Shown: positions 17,805-25,868 of the stretch, piece by piece
Numbering within the stretch: position 1 is the stretch's first letter
Layout: the number at the start of each line of letters is the position of its first letter
Assembly: GCF_018860665.1 (NCBI RefSeq)
Contig: NZ_JAHKPK010000064.1
Coordinates: 62,001-126,000, forward strand
Source: Pacificibacter marinus
GTDB taxonomy: Bacteria > Pseudomonadota > Alphaproteobacteria > Rhodobacterales > Rhodobacteraceae
DNA length: 64,000 nucleotides
Direction: 5' to 3'
Program-made: the position numbers and the translations under genes
The notes under the pieces: model-generated
Database searches by the model: none
What the model was told of the DNA's origin: nothing
Seen by the model: only the letters and a program-made list of their open reading frames with translations

Positions 17805-19109
17805 ATGTCATTTGATATTCCCACCCAAGCACGCTCGCGCATTGCCATTATCGGCTCGGGCATTTCCGGCCTCGCCAGCGCTTACTTACTATCGCCGCAG
17901 CATGACGTGACGATTTTCGAATCCGAACCACGCTTGGGGGGACATGCGCGCACGCGAGTTGCAGGAAAGAACGGCGATCAACCGGTGGATACAGGGTTTA
18001 TCGTATTCAACTACGCCAATTATCCCAACCTGACGGCAATGTTTGATGCACTCAATGTGCTTGTGATCAAATCCGACATGAGCTTTGGCGCAACCATCAA
18101 CAGCGGCGCCGTGGAATACGGATTGCAAGGATTAGGCGCATTGTTCGCACAAAAATCCAATATGGCACGGCCTGCGTTTTTGCGCATGGTGCGCGATATT
18201 TTCAAGTTCAATGCACAGGCTGAAAGCACAGTGCAAGACGAGACGACCACCATCGGCGAGCTGACGGAACAACTGCGCCTTGGCGATTGGTTCGTTCAGT
18301 ATTACCTGATGCCGATATGTGGTGCGATTTGGTCGACCCCCCCATCCGAAGTGCGCAACTATCCTGCCGCAAGCTTATTGCGGTTTTTCCGCAACCACGC
18401 GTTATTGTCAGCCACAGGTCAGCATCAATGGTACACCGTAAAAGGTGGATCGATTGAATACGTGAACCGTCTTGAGGCGCATCTTAAAATGATGGGCTGC
18501 GCCTTTCGTCTTAGCACACCCGTTGCTGCCGTGACACGCTCTCCGCTTGGCATCACGGTCAAAGCCGAAAACGGCATTTCTGAACGTTTCGACCAAGTCA
18601 TCTTTGCCTGCCATTCAGATCAGGCCCTCAAGCTGATCGACAAGCCAACACCGATTGAGCAAAAAGCCCTGTCTGATCTGCGTTATCAAGCCAATCGCGT
18701 GACGCTGCACTCAGACCCCAACCAAATGCCAAAACGCCGCGCGGCATGGTCATCTTGGGTCTATAAATCTGACACTGTCGGACAAGAGCAATCGCTTGGG
18801 GTCACCTATTGGATGAACAAATTGCAAGCGATTGACGAAAACGATCCTTTATTTGTCACGCTCAACGCGGTCACACCGATTGATGAAGCGAAAATCTATG
18901 ACGAAACCACGCTTTATCACCCTGTATTTGATAACGCAGCTTTGAAAGCACAAAAGACCATTCAATCCATCAATGGCGACAATCGCACGTGGTTTGCTGG
19001 GGCTTACCTTCGCAACGGATTCCACGAAGATGGATTTCATTCCGCCGTGCAAGTGGCTGACAGAATGGCAGAACGGTCGCCTGCGAAGCTGGATGCGATC
19101 TTGGTATGA
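17805..19109 (+). CDS. FAD-dependent amine-oxidase-like oxidoreductase
   Basis: 434 aa. An N-terminal dinucleotide-binding fold (IAIIGSGISGLASAYLL, FESEPRLGGHARTR) identifies a flavin amine oxidase/phytoene desaturase-like enzyme. The C-terminal FAD motif is WFAGAYLRNGFHEDGFHSAVQVAD. In Rhodobacter, genes of this kind belong to the RpoE regulon and have been tied to fatty-acid modification; exact equivalence is unverified. First gene of a three-gene operon with four-base overlaps throughout. Confidence 0.85.
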   Translation: MSFDIPTQARSRIAIIGSGISGLASAYLLSPQHDVTIFESEPRLGGHARTRVAGKNGDQPVDTGFIVFNYANYPNLTAMFDALNVLVIKSDMSFGATINSGAVEYGLQGLGALFAQKSNMARPAFLRMVRDIFKFNAQAESTVQDETTTIGELTEQLRLGDWFVQYYLMPICGAIWSTPPSEVRNYPAASLLRFFRNHALLSATGQHQWYTVKGGSIEYVNRLEAHLKMMGCAFRLSTPVAAVTRSPLGITVKAENGISERFDQVIFACHSDQALKLIDKPTPIEQKALSDLRYQANRVTLHSDPNQMPKRRAAWSSWVYKSDTVGQEQSLGVTYWMNKLQAIDENDPLFVTLNAVTPIDEAKIYDETTLYHPVFDNAALKAQKTIQSINGDNRTWFAGAYLRNGFHEDGFHSAVQVADRMAERSPAKLDAILV

Positions 19110-19879
19110 CGCCTCACCGCCCTGAGCATATCGCAGGCCACACCAGCCATGCGCGGCGCGGGTCGATAAAGAACGCGTTTCGCTATGGTGTGGATTTCGT
19201 GCTGATTGATCTTGAGGCGCCCGAATCCGAGCTGCCCGCGTTGTTTTCGCGCAATCGGATCAATCTCGCCTCCATCCATGATTGCGACCACGGCGGAAAA
19301 CTGAAACAGGGCATCGGTGCCGATTGGGCGAGACAGCATTTTTCCGATGCAGGCCTAAAGGATATTCGAATTGATCTGCTGACGCAGCCACGGTTCTTGG
19401 GCTATGGCTTCAACCCCGTCAGTTTTTGGCTGGGCTGGCGCGGCCCGCATTTGATGGGGGTGATCGCCGAAGTGTCGACACCTTTTGGCGATCGCCATTC
19501 TTATCTTTGTGTGCAAGATGATCTTGGCCCCATCACCAAAGCCGATCAGATCACAGCGCCCAAAGCGCTGCATGTTTCGCCATTTCAACAGGTTGATGGG
19601 CATTACACGTTCCATTTCGACATCACGCCGAACCGCGTCGCGATCCGTATTTTCCACGGCAATGGGGATGAAGGCGTGATCGCCACGCTTTACGGCCCAC
19701 GTCAGCAGATGACAAATATATCGCTCATAAAGGCTTATCTGCGCCGCCCATTTGGCCCTTTGCGCACCATGGCTTTGATCCATTGGCAAGCATTGGCTTT
19801 GAAACTGAAAGGCGCGACATATCGCAGGCGACCTGCCCCACCGACACATGACCTTACAAAATCTGGAGCACCGAAATGA
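19106..19879 (+). CDS. DUF1365 protein
   Basis: 257 aa. The opening HTSHARRGSIKNAFRYGVDFVLIDLE and the central RFLGYGFNPVSFW are DUF1365 hallmarks (the family nearly always contains GYxFNPxxF). Enzymatic activity is unknown; it is almost always adjacent to the FAD oxidoreductase and a cyclopropane-fatty-acid-synthase-like methyltransferase. It overlaps both neighbours by four bases. The methyltransferase is not present here. Confidence 0.92.
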   Translation: MTPHRPEHIAGHTSHARRGSIKNAFRYGVDFVLIDLEAPESELPALFSRNRINLASIHDCDHGGKLKQGIGADWARQHFSDAGLKDIRIDLLTQPRFLGYGFNPVSFWLGWRGPHLMGVIAEVSTPFGDRHSYLCVQDDLGPITKADQITAPKALHVSPFQQVDGHYTFHFDITPNRVAIRIFHGNGDEGVIATLYGPRQQMTNISLIKAYLRRPFGPLRTMALIHWQALALKLKGATYRRRPAPPTHDLTKSGAPK

Positions 19880-20604
19880 CAGACGCATTTACCGGCAAAA
19901 CATGGTGGATCGTGGGTGCGTCAGACGGGCTTGGCGCGGCCTTGGCCCAAAAAATCTCAGCCCGCGGTGCGCATGTTATTTTGTCTGCACGCTCAGCGGA
20001 TAAATTGAATAACCTCGCTGCGACCTTGCCCAACGCAGCGGTTTTGCCGATGGATGTCACTGATGCGAAAACTGTGCACGAGGCTTTTTCACAGGCACAG
20101 CACGCCGATGCCATGCTCTATTGTGTGGGCACCTACGAGCCAATGCACGCGCGCGATTGGGATGGTGATGCCGTTGAGCGGATGATTGACACCAATTTCA
20201 CTGGCGCCGCACGGGTGTTGGCTGGCGTTGTCCCGCAATATGTCACCCGTGGCTTTGGTCACATTATGCTAATCGGATCGCTGTCAGGCTATCGCGGCCT
20301 GCCCGCCGCTGTTGGGTATTCTGCCTCCAAAGCGGCCCTGATGCATTTGGCGGAAAATCTGCTGATTGACCTCAAAGGCTCTGGAGTGAAAATTCAGGTC
20401 GCGAACCCTGGTTTTATCAAAACCCGTCTGACTGCCAAAAACGATTTTGCCATGCCGCAAATCATGACGGCTGACAAAGCCGCCGATCATGTTCTCAAAG
20501 CTGTCGACAGCGGTCGGTTCGAATCCGCCTTTCCACGGCCTTTCGCTTGGGTGTTCAAATGGGGGCGTTATTTGCCACGGGCGCTGTTCAACAGATTGTT
20601 TTAA
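19876..20604 (+). CDS. Short-chain dehydrogenase/reductase
   Basis: 242 aa. The Rossmann motif WWIVGASDGLGAALAQ is at about 10-25, and the active site is visible as a catalytic Ser in LIGSLSGYRGLP and YSASKAAL (Tyr-x-x-x-Lys). The C-terminus is hydrophobic (PFAWVFKWGRYLPRALFNRLF) and may touch the membrane, fitting a lipid substrate. Third gene of the RpoE-controlled operon; substrate unknown. Confidence 0.85.
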   Translation: MTDAFTGKTWWIVGASDGLGAALAQKISARGAHVILSARSADKLNNLAATLPNAAVLPMDVTDAKTVHEAFSQAQHADAMLYCVGTYEPMHARDWDGDAVERMIDTNFTGAARVLAGVVPQYVTRGFGHIMLIGSLSGYRGLPAAVGYSASKAALMHLAENLLIDLKGSGVKIQVANPGFIKTRLTAKNDFAMPQIMTADKAADHVLKAVDSGRFESAFPRPFAWVFKWGRYLPRALFNRLF

Positions 20605-20689
20605 TCGCACATCAAACACAGATCCCATGGACCTTTGAGCATTTTTGACCTAAATCCGCCTTGGGAATTCATGTCTAAGGATCAACAGC

Positions 20690-21178
20690 GTGGCCGCGCA
20701 TAAACTTCAATCCATAACGCTTCACGCCTCTGATGAGGCGCAGACCACCCGTATTGCGAGCCTGCTTGGCAAGCAAATGGGCGCGGGCGATGTTGCGTTG
20801 CTGGATGGGTCGTTGGCAGCCGGAAAAACCTTTTTTATCCGTGCGCTTGTGGGAGCTTTGGGCAGCTCAGAAGACGTCACCAGCCCCACCTATACAATCG
20901 CCAATATTTACGAGACGCCCAAAGCGCCCGTTTTGCATGTCGACGCATATCGCCTTGAAACAGCGAAAGAATTTTACCATCTGGGGTTAGACGACTATTT
21001 CGATAATGCCATCTGTTTAATTGAATGGGGCACACGGATTGACGGGTTCTTTGACGCGCCATTGCAGATTGATATCGCCTTTGGCGACACCGACGCAGAA
21101 CGCATTTTCACGCTGTCATCGACAGATAGTCGCTGGGCTCCTGTCTTTGCCAATCTTGAGGCGACGCTCAATGACTGA
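20690..21178 (+). CDS. tsaE: t6A biosynthesis ATPase TsaE
   Basis: 162 aa. GTG start with an aagga site 8 bases upstream. Walker A is GSLAAGKT (40-47), followed by the family block SPTYTIANIY and HVDAYRLE. It hydrolyses ATP to recycle the TsaB-TsaD complex that attaches threonylcarbamoyl to A37 of ANN-decoding tRNAs. It opens a four-gene tsa operon and overlaps tsaB by eight bases. Confidence 0.92.
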   Translation: MAAHKLQSITLHASDEAQTTRIASLLGKQMGAGDVALLDGSLAAGKTFFIRALVGALGSSEDVTSPTYTIANIYETPKAPVLHVDAYRLETAKEFYHLGLDDYFDNAICLIEWGTRIDGFFDAPLQIDIAFGDTDAERIFTLSSTDSRWAPVFANLEATLND

Positions 21179-21776
21179 CCTGACCTTTCTACTGCAAACA
21201 TCAAATGGCGTGCCTGTTTTGGGACTGGCGCGCGGCGATGAAATCGTGTTCGACAGCGCCACCGACGAGTCTCTGATCGGATCACGCAATTATCGCATGG
21301 TGCTGGAAACGGGGCTGGATCGGCTGAGCGCGACACTTGGCGATATCAAACAGATTTTTGTCGACATCGGCCCCGGTGGCCTTGGCGTGACGCGCACCGG
21401 CGTTGCCTTTGCCAATGCTTTGGGCTTTTCCCTTGGCCTGCCCACCACAGGACTGCCCGCGTTTGAACTGCTCGGCGCTGAGATGGCCCTCGATGGTGTG
21501 CCTGTTGTGATCTTACGAAAAGCGGCGAAGCCTTTCGTGCATTTCGGAATGTTTGAGAACGGCATGCTAGCACATTACGAGCATTGTGAACGTGATATTG
21601 CTTTAGATATGATTGCAAAACTGGACAAATACCGCATTGCAGGCAATGTCGTGGATGATGGGCTGAAATCACCTGAGGCTAATGTTGCGTCGATGGGAAC
21701 CATGTTAAAAGTGGCACGCAGCAAAGCATTGCCAGCATCAAACACCCGCGCTTATCCAATCGTAGAGGTGCTGTAA
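21171..21776 (+). CDS. tsaB: t6A complex subunit TsaB (divergent)
   Basis: 201 aa from the ATG at 21171, overlapping tsaE by eight bases; the longer frame to 21021 lies inside tsaE. The block IFVDIGPGGLGVTRTGVAFANALGFSLGLP corresponds to the TsaB GPGSFTGLR region but is altered to GPGGLGVTR. The usual N-terminal DTS motif is also absent (LLQTSNG). TsaB is a scaffold dimer partner of TsaD and does not need catalysis, so divergence may be tolerated. Position between tsaE and tsaC supports the assignment. Confidence 0.8.
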   Translation: MTDLTFLLQTSNGVPVLGLARGDEIVFDSATDESLIGSRNYRMVLETGLDRLSATLGDIKQIFVDIGPGGLGVTRTGVAFANALGFSLGLPTTGLPAFELLGAEMALDGVPVVILRKAAKPFVHFGMFENGMLAHYEHCERDIALDMIAKLDKYRIAGNVVDDGLKSPEANVASMGTMLKVARSKALPASNTRAYPIVEVL

Positions 21777-22390
21777 TGTCAGTCGACCCGCGCATTTTAG
21801 GCGAGGCACAAGAAACGCTGACCAATGGCGGCGTGGTGCTTTTGCCCACGGACACGGTCTTGGGGCTTGTGGCATTGCCCAGTGACACCCAAGCCGTTGA
21901 CAAGGTTTATGCACTCAAGCAGCGCCCGCGGGACAAGAACCTGCCGATCATCGTTGCCTCCGCCGATCAAATCACAGCTTTTGGTGGTCAAATCACCCGC
22001 AGCGCGCGCGCCTGTTTGGACAGTCAATATATGCCGGGGCCATTGACCATTGCGATTGGGTTGCAGGCGAATACGACACCGAAATGGCTTTTGGGGCGCG
22101 CAGAATGTGCCGTTCGCATCCCCGACGATGCACTTTTGTTGGCATTGCTCACAAACTTGGGACCTTTGATGGCGACCTCCGCAAATCTATCAGGTCAAGA
22201 CACGCCGCAGACCACGCAAGAGGCCGCAGATCAACTGAACGGCACACCGGATTACGTCGTTGCAGGACATGCCAAATCGCAAGCGCCATCAACATTGGTC
22301 AATTGCCGCGTGACGCCGGCCAAAATTGAACGCATCGGGGCTGTGTCTGAGGCCGAGATCAATGCCATTTTGGAGCATATCGATGACTGA
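21776..22390 (+). CDS. tsaC: L-threonylcarbamoyladenylate synthase (YrdC-type)
   Basis: 204 aa, matching the short TsaC/YrdC form rather than the longer Sua5. It makes threonylcarbamoyl-AMP from Thr, bicarbonate and ATP. Motifs: GGVVLLPTDTVLGL, ALKQRPRDKNLPIIV, and TSANLSGQ. Its ATG shares one base with the tsaB stop (TAATG), so it is coupled, and its end overlaps tsaD by eight bases. Confidence 0.93.
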   Translation: MSVDPRILGEAQETLTNGGVVLLPTDTVLGLVALPSDTQAVDKVYALKQRPRDKNLPIIVASADQITAFGGQITRSARACLDSQYMPGPLTIAIGLQANTTPKWLLGRAECAVRIPDDALLLALLTNLGPLMATSANLSGQDTPQTTQEAADQLNGTPDYVVAGHAKSQAPSTLVNCRVTPAKIERIGAVSEAEINAILEHIDD

Positions 22391-23375
22391 CTATGTATTG
22401 GGTATCGAGAGTTCTTGCGATGACACCTCAGTGGCGCTGGTCGCAAAGGATGGTTCTGTCAAAGCGATCAAAACCGTATCGCAATATGAGATTCATCAAG
22501 CCCATGGCGGGGTCTATCCTGAGCTGGCATCTCGTGCGCATTTAGAAGCCATTTTGCCGACGATTCAATCCGTTATGGATGAGGGGCGCGTCACACCAAA
22601 AGACCTTAAAGCCATCGGCGTTACGCGTGGGCCCGGTCTGATCGGGTCGCTTTTAATCGGATTGGCGACGGCAGAGGCCCTATCGATGGGCTGGGGCGTG
22701 CCGGTGTACGGCGTCAATCACTTGCGCGGCCATATGCGGTCTGTCGATTTGGAAGAGGTTCGCACCACATACCCTGCGGTGGTGATGTTGGTTTCTGGCG
22801 GGCACACGTTGGTGGCCGAGCTGAAAGACCCGGGGAGCTATCGTTTGCTTGGTACAACCCGCGACGATTCTGTTGGCGAAAGCTATGATAAAGTGGCACG
22901 GATGCTGGGGCTTGGCATGCCAGGGGGGCCTGCCATCGATGCAGCGGCCAAACGCGGCACGCCTGTTTTGCGCCTGCCCCGACCAATGAAAAACGAAGGC
23001 TATGAGTTTTCATTCTCAGGCCTGAAATCATCCGTTGCGCGCCACATCGAGAAACACCCAGAGGTCAGTATTGACGATATGTCCGCGTCTTTTGTGGCCG
23101 CCTGTATGGATGTGCTCATCGCCAAGGCCGAGCGTGCTGTTATTGAGTGCGCGCCAAAATCTCTGATCATTGTTGGCGGGGTCGCCGCGTCGCCGCAAAT
23201 ACGTGACGGGATGGCAAAACTGGCACAGACCCACGGCCTATCCTTGTGTTTGCCCCCGATCAAATGGGCGACGGACAATGGGGCTATGATTGGTTTGGCC
23301 ACATGGGATTACATAGAAAAAGGGATCAAGCCGGACTTGATCCCCAAACCGAACCTAAGCCTTGAGACGCCTTAG
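22383..23375 (+). CDS. tsaD: tRNA N6-adenosine threonylcarbamoyltransferase TsaD
   Basis: 330 aa from the ATG at 22383 (MTDYVLGIESSCDDTS). It transfers the threonylcarbamoyl group to A37 of tRNA. The metal-binding His pair is in VNHLRGHMRSV, and ASKHA motifs MLVSGGHT and GESYDKVARMLGLG are intact. It ends the tsa operon and overlaps the Anbu gene stop by four bases on the opposite strand. Confidence 0.96.
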   Translation: MTDYVLGIESSCDDTSVALVAKDGSVKAIKTVSQYEIHQAHGGVYPELASRAHLEAILPTIQSVMDEGRVTPKDLKAIGVTRGPGLIGSLLIGLATAEALSMGWGVPVYGVNHLRGHMRSVDLEEVRTTYPAVVMLVSGGHTLVAELKDPGSYRLLGTTRDDSVGESYDKVARMLGLGMPGGPAIDAAAKRGTPVLRLPRPMKNEGYEFSFSGLKSSVARHIEKHPEVSIDDMSASFVAACMDVLIAKAERAVIECAPKSLIIVGGVAASPQIRDGMAKLAQTHGLSLCLPPIKWATDNGAMIGLATWDYIEKGIKPDLIPKPNLSLETP

Positions 23376-24109
23376 TCGTCGTGGCTGTAATTCGGCAGAC
23401 TGTCCAAAGCGGTTTTCAAAGCTTCCCCCCAACCATTTGAAATGGTTTGAAAATACTTATTATCTGCTTCGATACGCGTTTGCGAGCCGATCTTAAAGCT
23501 GTCAGTCGCATAGGTATGCACATCCAAGGGTAGCCCGACTGAGAGGTTGGCCTTAATGGTGCTATCAAAAGACACAAGCAGCAGCTTGATCGCTTCTTCG
23601 AAAGACATTTTCGGATCATACGCGCGCACCAAAATAGGTTTGCCGTATTTGGTTTCGCCGATTTGAAAGAACGGCGTATCGGTGCTGGCCTCAATGAAAT
23701 TGCCTTGAGGGTAGATCATAAACAATCTTGGCGGTGCGCCTTTGATTTGACCTGCCAAAATCACCGTCGCGTTGAAACCGCTGTCTGCTTTTTGCCCCTC
23801 ATTGGCATGATCGGAAATGACGCTTTTCAACGTGTTTGCGATAAGCTGCGCGGCTTGAAACATCGATGGCACGGCAAAGATAGAGGGTTCACGATCCTCA
23901 GGCGCTTTGCTGCGCTCATCCAGCAGGCTGATCAAGGCCTGTGTGGTGGCCAAGTTTCCAGCCGTCAATACGGTGAGCACGCGTTCGCCGGGCTCTTCCC
24001 AAGTGGCCATTTTGCGAAACATAGAGATGTTATCAACGCCAGCGTTTGTGCGTGTATCTGACATCATAACAAGCCCGCAATCGAGCATCATTCCAACGCA
24101 ATATGTCAT
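23372..24109 (-). CDS. Anbu proteasome-like peptidase
   Basis: 245 aa. The mature N-terminal nucleophile is Thr2 (Thr1 after Met removal); Asp18 and Lys33 match the proteasomal Thr1/Asp17/Lys33 pattern. Motifs MMSDTRTNAG and SDHANEGQKADSGFNATVILAGQ are Anbu (COG3484) features. Anbu forms open-ring or helical oligomers; its substrates are unknown. It is the last gene of the conserved four-gene operon with a transglutaminase, an alpha-E protein and an ATP-grasp protein. Confidence 0.93.
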   Translation of the reverse strand: MTYCVGMMLDCGLVMMSDTRTNAGVDNISMFRKMATWEEPGERVLTVLTAGNLATTQALISLLDERSKAPEDREPSIFAVPSMFQAAQLIANTLKSVISDHANEGQKADSGFNATVILAGQIKGAPPRLFMIYPQGNFIEASTDTPFFQIGETKYGKPILVRAYDPKMSFEEAIKLLLVSFDSTIKANLSVGLPLDVHTYATDSFKIGSQTRIEADNKYFQTISNGWGEALKTALDSLPNYSHDD

Positions 24110-24124
24110 AGTGTCGTGTTAGCC

Positions 24125-24922
24125 TTACTGTTGAGCAACTTCAATTTGAACGCTCAAGCGTTCGCCAGAGCCGCCATATCGAGTCCCTGTTACAGGAGCC
24201 GCCCCAGCATAGTCCAGCCCTGTCGCAACACGCACATACCGAACATCAGGCGAAATGCCATTGGACACATCAAAACCCACCCATCCAAGGCCCGCTATAT
24301 GCGCCTCGGCCCATGCATGTGTGGCCTCTTGGTCTATCCGATCATCCATCATCAAATAGCCAGACACATAGCGCGCAGGAAATCCCATCACCCGCGCGCA
24401 GGCTAAAAAGATATGACTGTGATCTTGGCAAACACCTTTGCCAGCACTCAAAGCCCCTTCGGCGGTGCCGGTGGGCAAAGAGCTGCCAACTTCATAGGCA
24501 ACATTTGCGTGGATAACCTTTGACAGGCAGTGAAGACGGTCCAAATCAGTGTCGCCTTCAACCTGTTTGATCAAGGCCCGCGTTCCCTGTCCTGCTTTGG
24601 TCAGGTCTGTAGATGTATCATAGAGCCACAAAGGCGCAGGGCCACGGTGCTTGCCCATCATACCATGCGATTCTATCATTTCGACCTCACCTTCGCTGAC
24701 CAAGGTCACTTCGGTGGCATCACGATCAAAGGAAATAAGATCCACGTGATTGTTGTTGTGATCGCTATAAAACACTTCTTTTGCCCCACCAATCACCGTT
24801 GTTTGCCAATTGGCAATCCGTTGAAACGGGCTTTCCTTAGGAGTCAGTCGCACTTGTTGAAGCCCATAAGATACAGGCGTTTCAAAGACATATCGCGTTG
24901 TGTGGCGAATTTTTAATTTCAT
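24125..24922 (-). CDS. Transglutaminase-like cysteine peptidase/amidotransferase
   Basis: 265 aa. An N-terminal beta region (LKIRHTTRYVFETPVSYGLQQVRL, the bacterial transglutaminase N domain) precedes the papain-like core with catalytic Cys in GKGVCQDHSH, His in ATHAWAEAH and Asp in GFDVSNG. COG1305-type proteins next to Anbu are expected to act on isopeptide or amide bonds, perhaps those made by the neighbouring ATP-grasp protein. Three bases separate it from the alpha-E gene. Confidence 0.93.
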   Translation of the reverse strand: MKLKIRHTTRYVFETPVSYGLQQVRLTPKESPFQRIANWQTTVIGGAKEVFYSDHNNNHVDLISFDRDATEVTLVSEGEVEMIESHGMMGKHRGPAPLWLYDTSTDLTKAGQGTRALIKQVEGDTDLDRLHCLSKVIHANVAYEVGSSLPTGTAEGALSAGKGVCQDHSHIFLACARVMGFPARYVSGYLMMDDRIDQEATHAWAEAHIAGLGWVGFDVSNGISPDVRYVRVATGLDYAGAAPVTGTRYGGSGERLSVQIEVAQQ

Positions 24923-24925
24923 GGG

Positions 24926-25867
24926 TTACTCATAGAACCTAAAGTCAATTTCGACCTGACGCCCCAAGTCCGAGAAGGCACCTAGCACAGATTGAATGTA
25001 TTCGTGTAAGCCTTCTTCGAAAATCACATCAATGTCATTATGCGCAAACCGAGAAACCAAGGTCTTGGCCAGTTCCAAGGATTTCGGTTCAATGCCGTAA
25101 TCCGAGGAAAGGTGCTCAAGGTTATCAAGCACTTTACGCGCACAAAAATTCAAACTGCGCGGCATACGTTTGTCGAGAACCAAAAACTGCGCAATATCGC
25201 GTGGATTGGTGTTGTTACCATGCACCATACGGTATCCACCACGCCCTGATACTGACCGCAAAATGGTTTCCCATTGCACGTTATCGATAGACGAACCAAC
25301 AGAATACACCGAGGGCAGCAAGACATAGTATTTCACATCCAAGATGCGCGCTGTGGCATTTGCACGTTCTAAAAACGTCCCGATACGGGCAAAGTTATAC
25401 ATGTCGTTGCGCAGCATCGTGCCATGAGTTGCCCCACGCACCAGCGCGGTGCGTTGGCGTACCAACCCCAAAGCGGTGGGCAAATCGCGCTCTGACACTT
25501 TGCGCGCCAATGCCTTTTGGGACGCCATGAAACAGCCGTTCATCGCTTCCCACACCTCATGGGTCAAAGCCGTACGCACCAAACGCGCATTTTGGCGTGC
25601 AGTTGAAATACCGGATTGCACAGACGAAAGATTGTCTTTGGAGCGCAACATCCAGTCAATCACATCATCTTTGTTTATATCATCATGCGTGGCAAGATAT
25701 CCCTGATCAACGCCCGCAGTTTTCATCACAGAGCGCCATTCATCATCATCCGCGCCAGTGCGTGTCAAACCAATGCGTTGACCAGTTTCGATCAAACGCG
25801 ATGTGTTCTCAGCCCGTTCCAGATAACGATACATCCAGTAGAGGCCATTAGCAGTTTTCCCAAGCAT
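24926..25867 (-). CDS. Alpha-E domain protein
   Basis: 313 aa from the ATG at 25867 (MLGKTANGLYWMYRYLERAENTSRL), the canonical alpha-E start; the longer frame overlaps the ATP-grasp gene and is not conserved-looking. All-helical family (COG2307) that nearly always accompanies circularly permuted ATP-grasp proteins. Function is unproven; a substrate-carrier or peptide-ligase partner role has been proposed from context. It lies one base after the ATP-grasp stop. Confidence 0.92.
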   Translation of the reverse strand: MLGKTANGLYWMYRYLERAENTSRLIETGQRIGLTRTGADDDEWRSVMKTAGVDQGYLATHDDINKDDVIDWMLRSKDNLSSVQSGISTARQNARLVRTALTHEVWEAMNGCFMASQKALARKVSERDLPTALGLVRQRTALVRGATHGTMLRNDMYNFARIGTFLERANATARILDVKYYVLLPSVYSVGSSIDNVQWETILRSVSGRGGYRMVHGNNTNPRDIAQFLVLDKRMPRSLNFCARKVLDNLEHLSSDYGIEPKSLELAKTLVSRFAHNDIDVIFEEGLHEYIQSVLGAFSDLGRQVEIDFRFYE

Positions 25868-25868
25868 A

